The notes under the pieces are model-generated. The model searched no databases and was not told where the DNA came from. It was given only the letters and a program-made list of their open reading frames with translations. Both the position numbers and the translations under genes were made by a program. From Dichotomocladium elegans (taxonomy: Eukaryota > Mucoromycota > Mucoromycetes > Mucorales > Lichtheimiaceae), in assembly GCA_025716815.1 (NCBI GenBank), contig JAIXMN010000019.1:248001-312000 (forward strand): a stretch of 64,000 nucleotides of DNA. The letters are read 5' to 3'. Below are positions 44,898-56,236 of the stretch, piece by piece. The stretch's first letter is position 1. Each line of letters starts with the position of its first letter.

Positions 44898-45188
44898 TGT
44901 CGTGCTTATATTTTGGCGGTTACACCGTGGCCAATAGCAACGACGTAAGAGTAACAGTGGGGAGAATAAGAATTGCAGATAGATGGATGCTCTTTATTGT
45001 ATAGGGACTACTTGGATATTTATACTATTTTGATATCTAATAATAATATATGGAGACAAGATAGAAAAGGCATTCGGCGATGCGTCCAAAGAGGGAATTA
45101 CGACCGGCTGTGCTTTCACTGGGGAAGAAGACAGAAAAGGATAAAATAATGAATGACGTTGATTGGTCGAGCAATATGTGCTACGACA
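44898..45188 (-). repeat. 5' LTR of the gypsy element (right in this map)
   Basis: Copy of the 40803-41093 LTR in the same orientation. For this minus-strand element it is the promoter-bearing LTR. Apparent sequence identity of the two LTRs implies a recent insertion. Confidence 0.92.
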
Positions 45189-45239
45189 AAAGCGGAGATC
45201 GCTCGACCAATAACAGTGCTTGTTCATATTCTCCTCTTT

Positions 45240-45425
45240 TGTTATTGGTTGTGGTGTAACTGCTGAATATGCCGCTCGGCACACCAATGATGATAAGTCC
45301 ATAGCCAGAACAGCGACGTAGAAGATGACAAGTATACCGTATGGGCAATTAATCTAATGATTTTTATTCTCATAAACTACACTGGGTGTTTATACTTGAT
45401 ATCATAAACGAATAGGTGGGGGACC
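45240..45425 (-). repeat. Diverged LTR-like remnant
   Basis: The flank just beyond the 5' LTR carries a second, diverged copy of the same kind of sequence: GAC-GTAGA, a TTTTATTCTCATA stretch and a TTTATACTTGATATC block line up with GACGTAAGAG, TTTATTGTATAGG and TTTATACTATTTTGATATC of the LTR. This is probably an old solo LTR of a related family. Confidence 0.45.
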
Positions 45426-46772
45426 TACAAAAGGTTGTTATGACGACTTTAAAGAATTTGATTTTGGGAAGCTGTGGACTAGTCGATGTTCAAGGTTACT
45501 GATATATTGGACTACAATCCAACGCTGATAGCAGAGAAGAGGAAGGAACAGGAAAACCAAGTGCAGTTTGTCATGCGTGCATACACAAGTTGGGAGGCGG
45601 GAACTACTGTCCTTTCTACTATACCATTATCGCAACCAGCACCTTTTGAATGGCTCAGCGCAGTTGCTTTCGTTAGTGTCTTGCAAAAAGATGCCTTCAT
45701 GAGCCAAAAAAAAAAGGATTGCATGGCATCCGGACCAGTACGTATACTCACAGAATGCCAGAAATAGAACTGACACTGGCCGACAAATCTTCCCGAAAGG
45801 CAAAACAAAGGCATGCATCCGAAAGACGAATAAATCAAATGCGTCCGCGGTTCCATCCATCTATACACAAGCGTGGTATGTTTGAAAGACTAACGCCGTT
45901 TCTTTTTTCTTTGATGAGCAGGATCATTGTAACCGCCGCTTACACTGGACCGAGTCACCCGTTGGCAGACAACCAAGGTAGTACACCAAAGAAAGGGGAT
46001 TGGCCATCAGCGTGCTCAATGCTCGTCTTCCATGGTGTATAGCTGATGCTCTTTGTAGATACTCGTACACAACTCTGTGTGGTCCTATGTCGGCCACGTC
46101 GCTACTATAAGTTAGCTTTCCTGAGTATATAGAGTACGTTGGTAAATGCAAAAGTGCGCACACACACACGCGCGCGCTCTTTCCACACCCCTCTCCTCTA
46201 TTTGACAGAATACACGTGTCATCTATGTCGGAACAGAAACCCTGAGCTTGCTACAGCTCATTAATCAGCTCCCATGTCCAATTATATAGCGTGCATCAAC
46301 CGACCATAGCAAGGTTAAGATCTTTTTGGGTTCATATCTTTGAAAACGAAGCTGGAAGACCGTTCAACTACTTAACGATCCGACCGAGGTCACTCCCCTA
46401 TCAGCGGGTGAAGATCAATGAACTGTGTTCCAGTGATTTCGCTACCGCAGAGACCTTAAAAATATGGTGTAGAAAAGTCTATGGAACACATTCACCAAAT
46501 ACGGTAGGTCGAGACTGTGCTGTAGAGAGGGGTCCTGCATTTAGCTTTATATCGTTGTGTTGCATTTATCGACGCGATATCGTCCAGCGACACTGCATAG
46601 ATTCGCGCACAACCGATTGCAAATGGGCTCATGCGAAGAGCTAATACGGGAGACAAGAAGATAAGGAGATCTTATAACAACACCGCAACCACTGTGGCCA
46701 GTGTCACCATTCTTCTGATCAAGAGGAGAACTCTATATTATTATAGGAAGTGAATAGAATTCTACCATTGCT
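45426..46772. other. Gene-poor stretch downstream of the focadhesin-like gene
   Basis: Two plus-strand frames (45486-45767 and 46291-46644) and minus frames opposite have no family or splice logic. No feature is supported. Confidence 0.4.
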
Positions 46773-49700
46773 TTAAGTCGACAGTATTTTCAGAACAGCT
46801 TCCGCTCCTTGCTGGGCGATGGCTTCTTCGGAACACTGGCGCATGGTGCTGACCAAAGTCTGGGTTATTCCCTCCGACTTCTCAGTAAGACTGAGGAATT
46901 TCAAGACGCGCTTAACAATCTAAACATTATAAATTGTGTCAATTCCAAGTGGCAACGCATAAGGAAAGATATGTGCGACTGTACTTGTTGCTGCTCCACT
47001 CTGTGTATATCACCAAATGAGATTGCTGATGCAAGCATGAACGCCGTATCAAGCAAAGAAGGAGCGAGAGCGTCTCGCGCAGACCAGACGTCCGACCACC
47101 ACCAGAGCCCGGAAAGAACATATCTAAGACCTGTCTTCAATGCATCGCCAAGCATCCCATCCAGGTCCTGCTGGGTGGCTTTGTCGCTCGCAATGACAAT
47201 TAATGTATCTAATACGCGGGTCAACCAACCGAGCTTATCTCGATCGGTCGAGCAATCTGTCTCTTTCATTGCTTTGAGGATATACCGCCAGCAGCTGCTG
47301 TCTGTAACATGTTCTACCACAAGTCGTTGGATTGACTCAGTGATCCAGTGCCTCGCGCCATTTGCTGCTCGTCCCAGCCGACAGAATTCGGCCATTGCTG
47401 CTGTGTAAACAAGAGCATTCTCTTTTGTCAAGTGACCAAGCTTGATTTCGTCAGAAATGCTAGCCTCAACAGCCTTGTTAATAAGCTCAACTGTTTTAAG
47501 TTCAGCTAGTCTCATGGTATCCTGGGCGAGAAGTGATTTCGTAAAGTTGAAGTAGGTCATGTCACGGAGAGTATTGACAAGAAGGGTTATACGTTCGTCA
47601 TCGATAACTCGTGCAGTCGGAGGCAAATGGTTACAGAGGGTCGTAAGAAGAGTAATCTGGAGATAAAGTATGGATATATATATATATATATAGACGAAAC
47701 CGTTACACGTCTCCATCTGTATCGCTGCATCTTACCTGAACATCATACGGTAGCCTTGTTAAGCATTTCGCGTACGGTTCATAAATTTCAATACATCGCA
47801 TCTCAGAAATCCTTGATTTTGTCGTAACTGCGTCCATCCCACGACGTTTAAAACCATTCTCAGTCGCGTTAAGATTCGGTAGTCCCGCAAGCTCGAGCAC
47901 CTTGCCCAGTCCGAGTTCGCCAACAAGAGCGCGATGGACCTCGGGGTTACTGATATTAAGTTCAGAAACAATGAATTCAGTCAAGGACGCGGATGTGGTA
48001 GCATGGGCACTAGCGAAAGCAATGCATGTATTATGCAGTTGTTGCGACACTGATGATATATCGGTTAGCAATTGGAACCAATTGACGGGCGGTAGAGCGC
48101 CCTGGGTGTCGCAAAGGCTGCGAAGCAGGATATCCATAGTATATATATTTTGCTGATTCGGGTATCGTACAAGCTCAACAAGGCTGTCGAATGCAGCTCG
48201 TAGATAACTCGTGGTATTGCTTAGTCGAGCGTATGTTTTCGGCTCATTGGAAGTGCTTATCATAATAGAGTTCGCACTGTCAATCTCGCGATCGAGTAGA
48301 CTAGCCGTACGTATACAGTTGACAATATGGCTAACTTTGCCACACAAGGCTGCGGAAACACGGGTGAAGCGCAAATCACCAACCATTGCAGTACCAGAGG
48401 AAGAATTGAGGTTTGCTGACTTCATTAATACGCTGAGGGCATCTGATCGCGATCCGCTGTCGTATTTTTGCGCACTCGTGAGGAGTATTTCGGGATCTGG
48501 TGAAGGATCTAAATAGTCCACTCCAAGGAGGCTTCCCAATGTTAAAGCGGCTGTAATACGGTCTCCATTCTTGATAGATTCAGTTGCGTTACGCATTAAG
48601 GCCATGTATCTCTGACTGCTCTCAGCCTCACTAGGATTCCGTAGCATACGACGCCGTTGAAGATGAGCAAGCGAAATACCAAAATGATAGATGTTTGCAG
48701 CAAGGCCAGCCTACGAGTTACGATAACATGAGCCCGCTTGAAGCCTAGAAATAAAAAGAAACTGAACTCACGTCATTCGATGCCTTGGTCAATGCCTTCT
48801 CAAGGATGCCAAGCGAGCTATCGTCCAGGTTGTTCACATCTGCATAACCAACAACCCAACATGAGCCGAGTAGAACACCTCGATTGATTCCACGGCGACC
48901 ACTGTCAATATACATCTTGAGGGTTTCGATCGCGAACCATGAGACGTCTCTTATCTCCGACAACTGAACTTTGGATGCCCACCCCATCAAGATACCAAGT
49001 GCCTTGCTTTCCGACACTCTCTGCGCTGGGGCGTTGCAATACTCAAGTAAGGTCGATATGCCGCTTTTTGAAAGTTGCTCAATACCCTGTGTCTGGGTAG
49101 GCCACGCGGCAAGAGCGGCGGTAAAGCGCCCGGCAGCAAATCCCCGAGCGAATTGAACAAGATCCACCACAGTATCAATGCCTCGATCGGCTCCAGAAGT
49201 CGTCGCAGCATCCAACAAGAGGTTCAGGATGCGTGTTGCCACTTTTTCATCCGAAATCACGCAGCTTGCGACATGACTCAAACTAAAGAATGCCCCAAAT
49301 TGGACTTCGTCGCTCATGAGCAGAGTCGGGATGTTGCTGATTTTATCATCAGAGAGGATGAATCTGGAGCAGATAATATCAATTACTTGGATCGCGCAAG
49401 ATGATCCAAATGATGATGGAAGCTTATTAGCCGCCACTGTAAATCCAGCCAGGGCCAGAAGGATGTTGCACGTTATGCCGGGAACTGTACTTTTATCCAG
49501 CCTTGCGAGAAGATCCTTGAGTATCCGGTTGCCCTTCAATTCAAACGTGGACTGTTCAGTACCAAGTGCGGCTTCGAAAACCGACATCCATCCTTGAATG
49601 CAGGACACGCGAAGCATAAGGTGGTCTGAAAGGTTTATATCTGCTAGAGAGGTCGACATAGATCGATACCACTTCTCTTTGGAGAACGAGTCGTCCATTG

Positions 49701-52267
49701 CCTTGCTGACCATTAACGCGCTAGTAACATGGATAAGCGCAATGGCGTAGCCTGAACGTAGGCCAGGAGGAGTCCGGGCTTGTTCCCACTCTTCAACGAT
49801 CAAACTGCCAATGTCGTTCTCGCGTCGTCCGATTGAGTCCTTCGTATTGCGTTTGAGTGGTTGTCCTTGGTCGGATGCTTTTCCAGATGGAGCCTCCTCT
49901 TTAAAAAGTCCGCGTCGCATGTGATCCAGCTCGTGGGACATGAGCTTAGTTAGCACTTTGGTGTGAGCCGTGTCCGGTGCATTGATAATCTGCTCCGTAA
50001 ACTGTTTGGACTTTTCGGGCAGGAGTCTTTGAATGTCGCTAGCTGCAAAGTGAGAAAGCGCAGTAAGCGCTGAAGATCGGATACTGTGGTTTTCAGAAAC
50101 AATGAGTAACTCGAGATACTCTGAAAATATGGTTTCTTTAAACTCCAGATAGGGCTCCGATACTTGAAGATAAATGTTAAGCTGCAATCATTTCAGGGAA
50201 TCTTATCGCCGTACCTTCGTCCTTATCACCAGCAATACTGAAAAAATCGCATATACTTTTCCAGAGAACAGCAGCCTTGTCCTGATCAATTGTCATAGCG
50301 AATGACGCAATATAATTGACTGCAACGATCCACATGGATCTGGGCTCTGCCAAATCAACCCGAATGCAAGCGTTGATAATTTGCATGATTATCGAGACAG
50401 AGGCAATATTAAGATTGTTGCATGTCTGGAGCAGCGAAATAACCATAGGTAACAAGTCCTGGGCACATTCACGGTAATGGTTCTTGCATAAATCGCGAAT
50501 CGTCGTCAGGACAGCCAACTCCATTTGCATGGCCTTTGGATCGTCTGGACGGGTTGCAGATTTGCGATGCAATATCCAATTGGTGATCACACGTTTCAGT
50601 TCATGCCATACGCGGGGTTGTCGATCATACATCTTCGCGAGCGCATTGAATCCGACGGCTGCCATGGTTGTATCGCGGGACTGTGTCGACAAGCCATCAT
50701 GTATCATTGGAAGGATGATATGAAGAATTTTGGACGTAATTATAGGGTCGTTGGCGTCAAGAAGCATAGGCAAGATCGTGTAGTAGATAAATAAAAACGT
50801 CTCGCTCGCAATCGTGTTGTGAGAGCGCATTAAATAAAGTAATAGAATAAAAACCGGAAATTTAAACGAATGGACTTCGGTCATCATCGTTGCTAGGTTT
50901 GCTATACGCATCATAGCCTTATGTCGAAGACTGCACGTTTGATTAAAGACGTGTGGCGTGGTAAATAAAAGCGCATGAATGTGAGATAGTCGGTTCTGTG
51001 GAATGATGTCAGTATTCAGGTTGCCGCAGAAGCAGTCGTCAAGGTGTGAAACTAGATGCGCTATTGATCCGCTCAGAGAATATGTCTTAACATCCTCCTC
51101 TATCTACATCGCCGGATGAATATTAGAAATATATATCTTTAGTTATTCACCTACGTCTTTCAGAACAGCCTGCTTTTCAGGAGCTCTGCCTTCGACAGAC
51201 TTGTTTGTGAGGGCCAAAAGATCCAATATGACCGTCTTTCTGGCTTTCGTTGCGGGATCATCATCAGATACCTCAGACCAGGCTTGAAACAGAGGTAAAA
51301 TAGCCGTAAGGGCGATCGTGCCAAGGGAATGCAGAGTAACCACGTTGTTCATGAGCTTTAAAATGAGACCCTGATCTTGTACTGTCTGGACTGTCATCAA
51401 AAGATAGGCCAGAGCTGTCCAAAGAAGATAAGGGTTTGGCGAAGCGAGTCTCTGATTGCTAACAATGTCGATCTTTTGGTAAATATGATCCAGTCGTTGT
51501 AAATAAGGTAGTGTCGGGTTTCCATTATTAGCTGCGTCATACGCCCGAGATAAAAGCTGATAAAACAGATCGGTAGCCATTGCCTTGAGATCTTCTTCTG
51601 GGACCTCAGGATTTTGAAACATAGCCATCAAGAAGTCAGCCATCTGCAAATAGAGTGGTAGGCCCCTTTTTGTTGGGTAACGTCGAAGGACTTCGCATAG
51701 GTAGAAATACATGTCAAGGCGTAGCTCAATGGATGAGTAGGCGCACGCAAAGCAACCGAGGAGGGCTCGTCCTTGCGCGATATCAGCAGACAGCAAGATA
51801 TTATCGAAAAACGCATCGAGCGAGCTGAGGATGCTGTTATCGTATGTAGCGTCGTTCCATTCGTTGAGCAAAAAGTCGACTTCGGCGTAAACGGCGTCGC
51901 AAAGTTCGGGTCGCTGGCGACACAAGACCATGTATGGATGTGGTACGGTTTTTGACGAGGTCTCTAATCCAAATTCGATCGTCTCGGCGATCATCACGTC
52001 TTTGGCATGAAACTGGATTAAGAGCGAGATGGATCGTAGAAAGATGGATACCTTGAGATGGTGCGTACTCGTCAAGGCTAGATTTTGGAAATGCAAAAGC
52101 GCGTCTCTAAAGTCCAAAGCGTTTGTTTGAACTTCATGTACGAGTTTTTCGCAAATGTTCGAAACAGCGATAGGCGAAGTTTCTGAATCAGCCAAGGCGG
52201 CCCACCGCGCATCAGCCCTCTCAAGCGATCGCGCCTGATGTATCTCTGCAAAGCGATGTCCAGACAT
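46773..52267 (-). CDS. Focadhesin (FOCAD/RST1)-like ARM-repeat protein
   Basis: Six exons on the minus strand (52267-51155, 51103-50215, 50162-48772, 48710-47736, 47656-46985, 46919-46773) give 1728 residues with unbroken frame, close to the roughly 1800 of human focadhesin. The whole chain is helical ARM/HEAT-like repeats with no enzyme motif (for example ALTALSHFAASDIQRLLPEK and a KTVELINKAVEASI segment). Size, repeat layout and segments such as GALPPVNW suggest the FOCAD/RST1 group, which in human and plants works with the SKI-exosome system in cytoplasmic mRNA surveillance; this is inference. The last 48 residues are a separate exon (VKRVLKFLSL...) found after a TTTAG acceptor. Other giant ARM proteins are alternatives. 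Confidence 0.62.
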
Positions 52268-52395
52268 TGGGCTTTGAAGGATTTGCCGCAGCGGCCGCTA
52301 GTGAGAGGCCATTTTCAACCGGAATGGATTAGGTCCGACAGCCGTAAAAAAAAAAAAAACCATTGTACTTCAGCCATGCATTTTTAGATCCTTCG
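52268..52395. promoter_or_regulatory. Divergent promoter region
   Basis: About 130 bp separate the focadhesin-like start (minus) from the small unknown gene (plus). It contains a run of As at 52347-52360. No defined box is seen. Confidence 0.35.
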
Positions 52396-52855
52396 ACGCC
52401 CATCCTTGCGAAGAAGCTTGTCCCAGATCTGCTTCATACCTTCAACATGAAGATATCAGACGCAACGAATACAGACTGAGAAAACGAATTTATCACCACA
52501 TGGTCCAAGTCGCACAAAGCAGAGTAGAGGATGATCCCGAAGAACTAAAACGCACTGTGCTAGAAGAGTATGCAGGTATCGTTTATTCTGTCCCTATATC
52601 AGGCTGGTGTGCAATTAGGATTGTTAAAAGAAATAGCACGTCTAATCTTTATATGAGGTCAACGGTTGATGAGGAAGAATGGCCGGCATGTGAAGGTGAT
52701 GTGGAATGTTGTGATGGGTTATCATTGGAGTCTTAGCAGCAGCCTATATTCTCTCTCCGGCTGCAAAAATCCTACGCAGGAGGAAAAGGCTTCTGCCAAA
52801 ATCCTTTGATTCCATTGACCACATACTTCGCGTGATAGAAAGCAAACAAATATAG
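52396..52855 (+). CDS. Small unknown gene, probably two or more exons
   Basis: Exon pieces about 52396-52575 and 52737-52855 join in frame through a GTATCG donor and a CTTAG acceptor. The joined product has a HPCEEACPRS start, a charged helical middle (YLQHEDIRRNEYRLRKR, then EELKRTVLEEYAA), and a basic C-terminus ending RVIESKQI. Composition is convincingly protein-like, unlike the unspliced read-through. The start codon was not found; as with RPL11 and SmB a minimal first exon may lie upstream. The family is not recognised; a small organellar or assembly factor is possible but unsupported. Confidence 0.45.
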
Positions 52856-52942
52856 AGCGCCACCCTGGGCTACGCTATATAATTCTGAACTGGCCTCTTC
52901 CTCCCGCCCCCACCCCCCGAAAAAAGTTATCGTTGCCTTCAC

Positions 52943-54538
52943 ATGCATCTGCCCACAAATGCGATTATTCGTGGAGAGGATATCGAGCTCAGTATCGACG
53001 TTGCTCTACTCAGTTATGAAGAAAAGGATTTTAGAGCCGCTTACGATTGCCTCAGCTCGGTGCTTGACATTGACCCCTGGAACTTGGAGGCCCGTGAACT
53101 GCGAGCAATGACATCAAAGCATCTCGATGCACCACTGAATAACTGCCAGTCCGACACGGAATTCCTCATTGAGGCGGATCCACATCGTGCTCGCCCATAC
53201 TTATTATTGATTGAATGCCTTCTTGCTCGTGGTCACTTCCGAGATGCCGTGGTGCTTTCCCGGACAGCATCGTTTCGCGTGTACCACACCGACCCAGACT
53301 TCGGAGAGCTTCGGGCTCTGAGTGAGCGATTACGGCGCACAGAAATCCATTTCCTTGTGGAGCTGCCTGTCGAGGTGATCTGTGAGATCTTCTCCCTGCT
53401 GCCGTTCAAGGTTCGCCTCGCATGCATTTCGGTATCTAAACGATGGCGGAGTATTCTGACAAATATACCCGACTTGTGGAGTACAATTCCTGTCGGGATG
53501 GCATCTAAAAAGGACAGTGTCATCCTAGCGCTCAAGAATTTTTCTACTTGGTCAAAGGTGCAAAAGCTTATTGTACCCGCCTGCAGTCGGATCTTTGGTG
53601 CTCTAGCGCAGTACAGATTCTGCCACATAAAGAAATTGGGTAAGAGGGAAGACAAGACCAATTCCACGAGCATAGCCTGGATTTAGTGGCGGTGCAATCA
53701 TGTAGATATCACCCATGCTGCGGATCCCTTAGATCCGATGATTGTCTTTCTGGTGATGAAGGAAATCGGACAAACGTGGCAGGAAGTCTTTTTCACCTCC
53801 AATGTTCCTATCCGGCTATTTTTCGCCGCTGCCGCCCGTTTCTGCCCCAATCTCATAAAGGTCACCATAGCAAATCATTTTGCACCTTTCGGCTGGATAG
53901 ATATCGAGAAAGAAACGTTGATGGAACTCGGCGGTATGCTGGATCTGATCGGAACTGTACCAATCAAGACTCTGGTATTGGATAAATGCGAAATTGATTT
54001 ACCGACCCAGGAGGACATATTTTCGCGATGTACATCCCTCCAAGAAGTGGTTCTGACATTTTGTGACCAGTGCTTATCAAGGCAAAAAATATTTCGATCT
54101 ATGCTTGCTTTACCAGCGTTACAATCCCTCGCCATACACCACGACAATTGCCGCTATTACATATTTAGACTCAACGATGACTTGTCAGATCTCTGTACAC
54201 TCCTCGAGAAAAAGACACCAGCGGTCCTGAACCTTGAAGAGATCCTGACATATCGTGAAGCGATGGAAAAAATCCATGGAGCAATGAGATGCGGCCATCT
54301 GAAGCGCTATGGAAGGAAGTTCCGGATGGATGATGACGATGATCGATCCCTCCTCAAGAGGGAGTCTCTTCTCGAACCAATAATTGAGAATGACATACCT
54401 ATGAGCGAGGATGAGGAGCAGCAGTCATATGACGGGGATGAAGTTGAGCAGTATGCGGACGAAGTTTATCAGTATTTCATCGATGATTATGATCATGAGG
54501 TTTTTGAAGACAACGCTTCATATTCATATTATATATGA
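52943..54538 (+). CDS. TPR/F-box protein with leucine-rich-like C-terminus
   Basis: Two exons (52943-53639 and 53706-54538; intron 53640-53705) give 509 residues. Residues 1-120 resemble TPR helices (ALLSYEEKDFRAAYDCL, RARPYLLLIECLLARGHF). An F-box follows at about 140-185 (LPVEVICEIFSLLPFKVRL and a SVSKRWRSIL block, then LW). The rest has short beta-like strands (IKTLVLDKCEIDL, LQEVVLTFCDQ, LPALQSLAIHH), as in F-box/LRR proteins, and a very acidic Asp/Glu/Tyr tail. This TPR + F-box plan is common in zygomycete gene families acting in SCF ligases. The substrate is unknown. Confidence 0.78.
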
Positions 54539-54709
54539 AAGTATACTTTATTTTCAAAAATAAATTTCGTAAACAAGATAAAATAATGTCGTGCAAAATA
54601 CAAAAAAAATGTCGCATAGAATCGTATAAAGTTGTCGTATCAATAGGTAAAAAGATTTCGCATCCATGGATTAAACCCTGTTGGTGAACAAAAACACTAC
54701 TCCTGCATA
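54539..54709. other. 3' flank, AT-rich
   Basis: Probable polyadenylation region of the TPR/F-box gene. No other feature. Confidence 0.4.
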
Positions 54710-54960
54710 CGCTTTAACTTACACTCAAGGGTCCCGAAGGACCCAGGAGTTATCCTCGGTGGTCTTGGCGATAACCGGGACGGAGAGACAGGACGAGAGA
54801 GCGGAAAAGTATTCAGGAACTCCTCTCTTTCATGGCTCATCAAGCACGAGTACGATTGGTTAATCTAAAAAGGACAGTGAATGTTAGTTACAATAATCAT
54901 ACCGGATAAGACCATGGAAGAGAGGGTCGGGATGAAGTTGATGGAGAAAGGAGATTTCTC
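54710..54960 (-). repeat. Dispersed hairpin repeat, copy R4
   Basis: In minus orientation the order is CTCTCTTCCATGG, a CCGGTATGATT block, an intron-like TTTTTAG, the CCCGGTTATC block, and the GGGTCCTTCGGGACCC hairpin followed by CTTGAGTGTAAGTT. The last part matches R2 exactly over about 34 bp. It points away from Fanzor copy B, as R1 points away from copy C. Confidence 0.65.
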
Positions 54961-55600
54961 GGCTGTCCATTATTTATAGGAAATCAAGGAGGTGCAGAAG
55001 AAATTCCTTTGCGATGAACGATGCTGCAGTAAATACAGCGGCGGGTCACATCCTCTTTTCATCGACGATTTTTACCATTTACTGATACTGTTTATTTTGG
55101 TATTTTTAGCCCTAGGCCGCTCGCATAGTGCATTTCAGCAATCGACATGCCGTCCGTGATGCTGTTAGAAACGGGATTGTATTGGATGTATTCAGGGGTC
55201 GGTTTGATAAGAATTGCATGTGCATTTATGTCATGGTGGTCGCCCGTTATAACGATACCCTTGGTTCCAGGAAATCGCATCACTAGAACTAATTGGAATA
55301 AGTTCCACCTGGTAATTTTGTCCTGTATAAAGTGTATCGCTATAATGAATTATCATTATAATGAATATCACTATGAGGGGCGGCCACTGTAATTGATTTC
55401 CCATTAATCCTACCATCTGCATGCTTGTATGAGACTAGTCAAATAAAAAAGAATAGATAATATGTACTTCCGCGAAGAAAACCGCTTGTTTACTCTCACT
55501 CGCTCTTTTTTCTTTCATACACTCGTTTCATCGACAACCTACGTACTAAAACGATCCTTCCAAGTATGAACGTTCATCGACCTGCAAATTACGAAGGGCC
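54961..55600. other. Spacer upstream of Fanzor copy B
   Basis: AT-rich, with a small imperfect inverted repeat around 55345-55380 (ATAATGAAT/ATTATCATT). It ends in CTCACT/CTTTTTT pyrimidine stretches. No gene is supported. Confidence 0.4.
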
Positions 55601-56236
55601 AAGATGGTTGTTGCTTACACCAATAACGTTCAAATGCAGGCTATCGATGTCTTGCTGAATATTCGACAGCGGAAAGAGGAACTTGGAGAGCAGCTGATTG
55701 GCCATAGTCTGGACCCGACACAAATCAGTCAACGTATCCGAGAGAAAATCATTACACCCGCAACAACATTAAAACAGATGGTAGGTCGTCGAAACGTATC
55801 CAGAGACGACGTCCCCGAAGACCCAGCTTATCTTCAGGAAGCTTTCGATCCCCATCCGGCCAATTTTCGATGCCTACACCAGTACCCACGCCTTTGACAA
55901 CCATAGCATCTACTACGATGCAAAGGTTCATCCAGTCGAACATATGGCAGCCTTTTACCAGCTCGCTCTCATTTTTGAGCGACTTCAGTTGCCTACATTT
56001 GCCTGTTTCCCTCTTCGTCGGTCATGGTCTCCGTCATACATAATGATTGACGCAAAAATCATATGGCAAAACATTCTGGGTCGCTCATGGACCAAAAAAA
56101 GTTCCTTATCCTGGCGAATGGGATGAGGTCATCGATGTCCATTCGAAAGCCCTCAAGCCTGCAGAGAATGGAGTACTTCGATTTCGTGGTACACTTGAAA
56201 CGGATGGCGTAGAAGTCTCCATTATCAAGAAGATAA
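55601..56236 (+). pseudogene. Fanzor/TnpB-like RuvC nuclease relic, copy B (5' half)
   Basis: Three consecutive frames together match the N-terminal half of copies A and C: VAYTNNVQMQ, LLNIRQRKEEL, ITPATTLKQM, DDVPEDPAYLQEAF, IYYDAKVHP, CFPLRRSWSPSYIMIDAKI, PYPGEWDEVIDVHSKAL and the GTLETDGVEVSIIKK block. Frame changes lie near 55.89 kb and at a run of seven A near 56.09 kb. At about 56236 the similarity stops and the tail of a minus-strand Tc1/mariner-like element begins, so the RuvC-I to RuvC-III half is missing. Copy B has Trp (TGG) where copy A has the TAG, which shows that the TAG in A is a mutation. Confidence 0.7.

Larger units (their letters stand above)
40803..45188 (-). mobile_element. 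Ty3/gypsy-like LTR retrotransposon, apparently recent
   Basis: 4386 bp with 291-bp LTRs that look identical base for base and begin/end TGTCG...CGACA. The target duplication is AAAG (40799-40802 and 45189-45192). The polypurine tract on the minus strand is at about 41094-41107 (GAGGAGGGG). The primer-binding site would lie just inside the 5' LTR at about 44895, where TGGTAGC matches the end of tRNAs finishing in GCTACCA. One long ORF fills the interior. The insertion point is 53 bp downstream of the tRNA-Ser 3' end, reminiscent of elements that target Pol III genes, though Ty3 itself inserts upstream. Confidence 0.93.
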
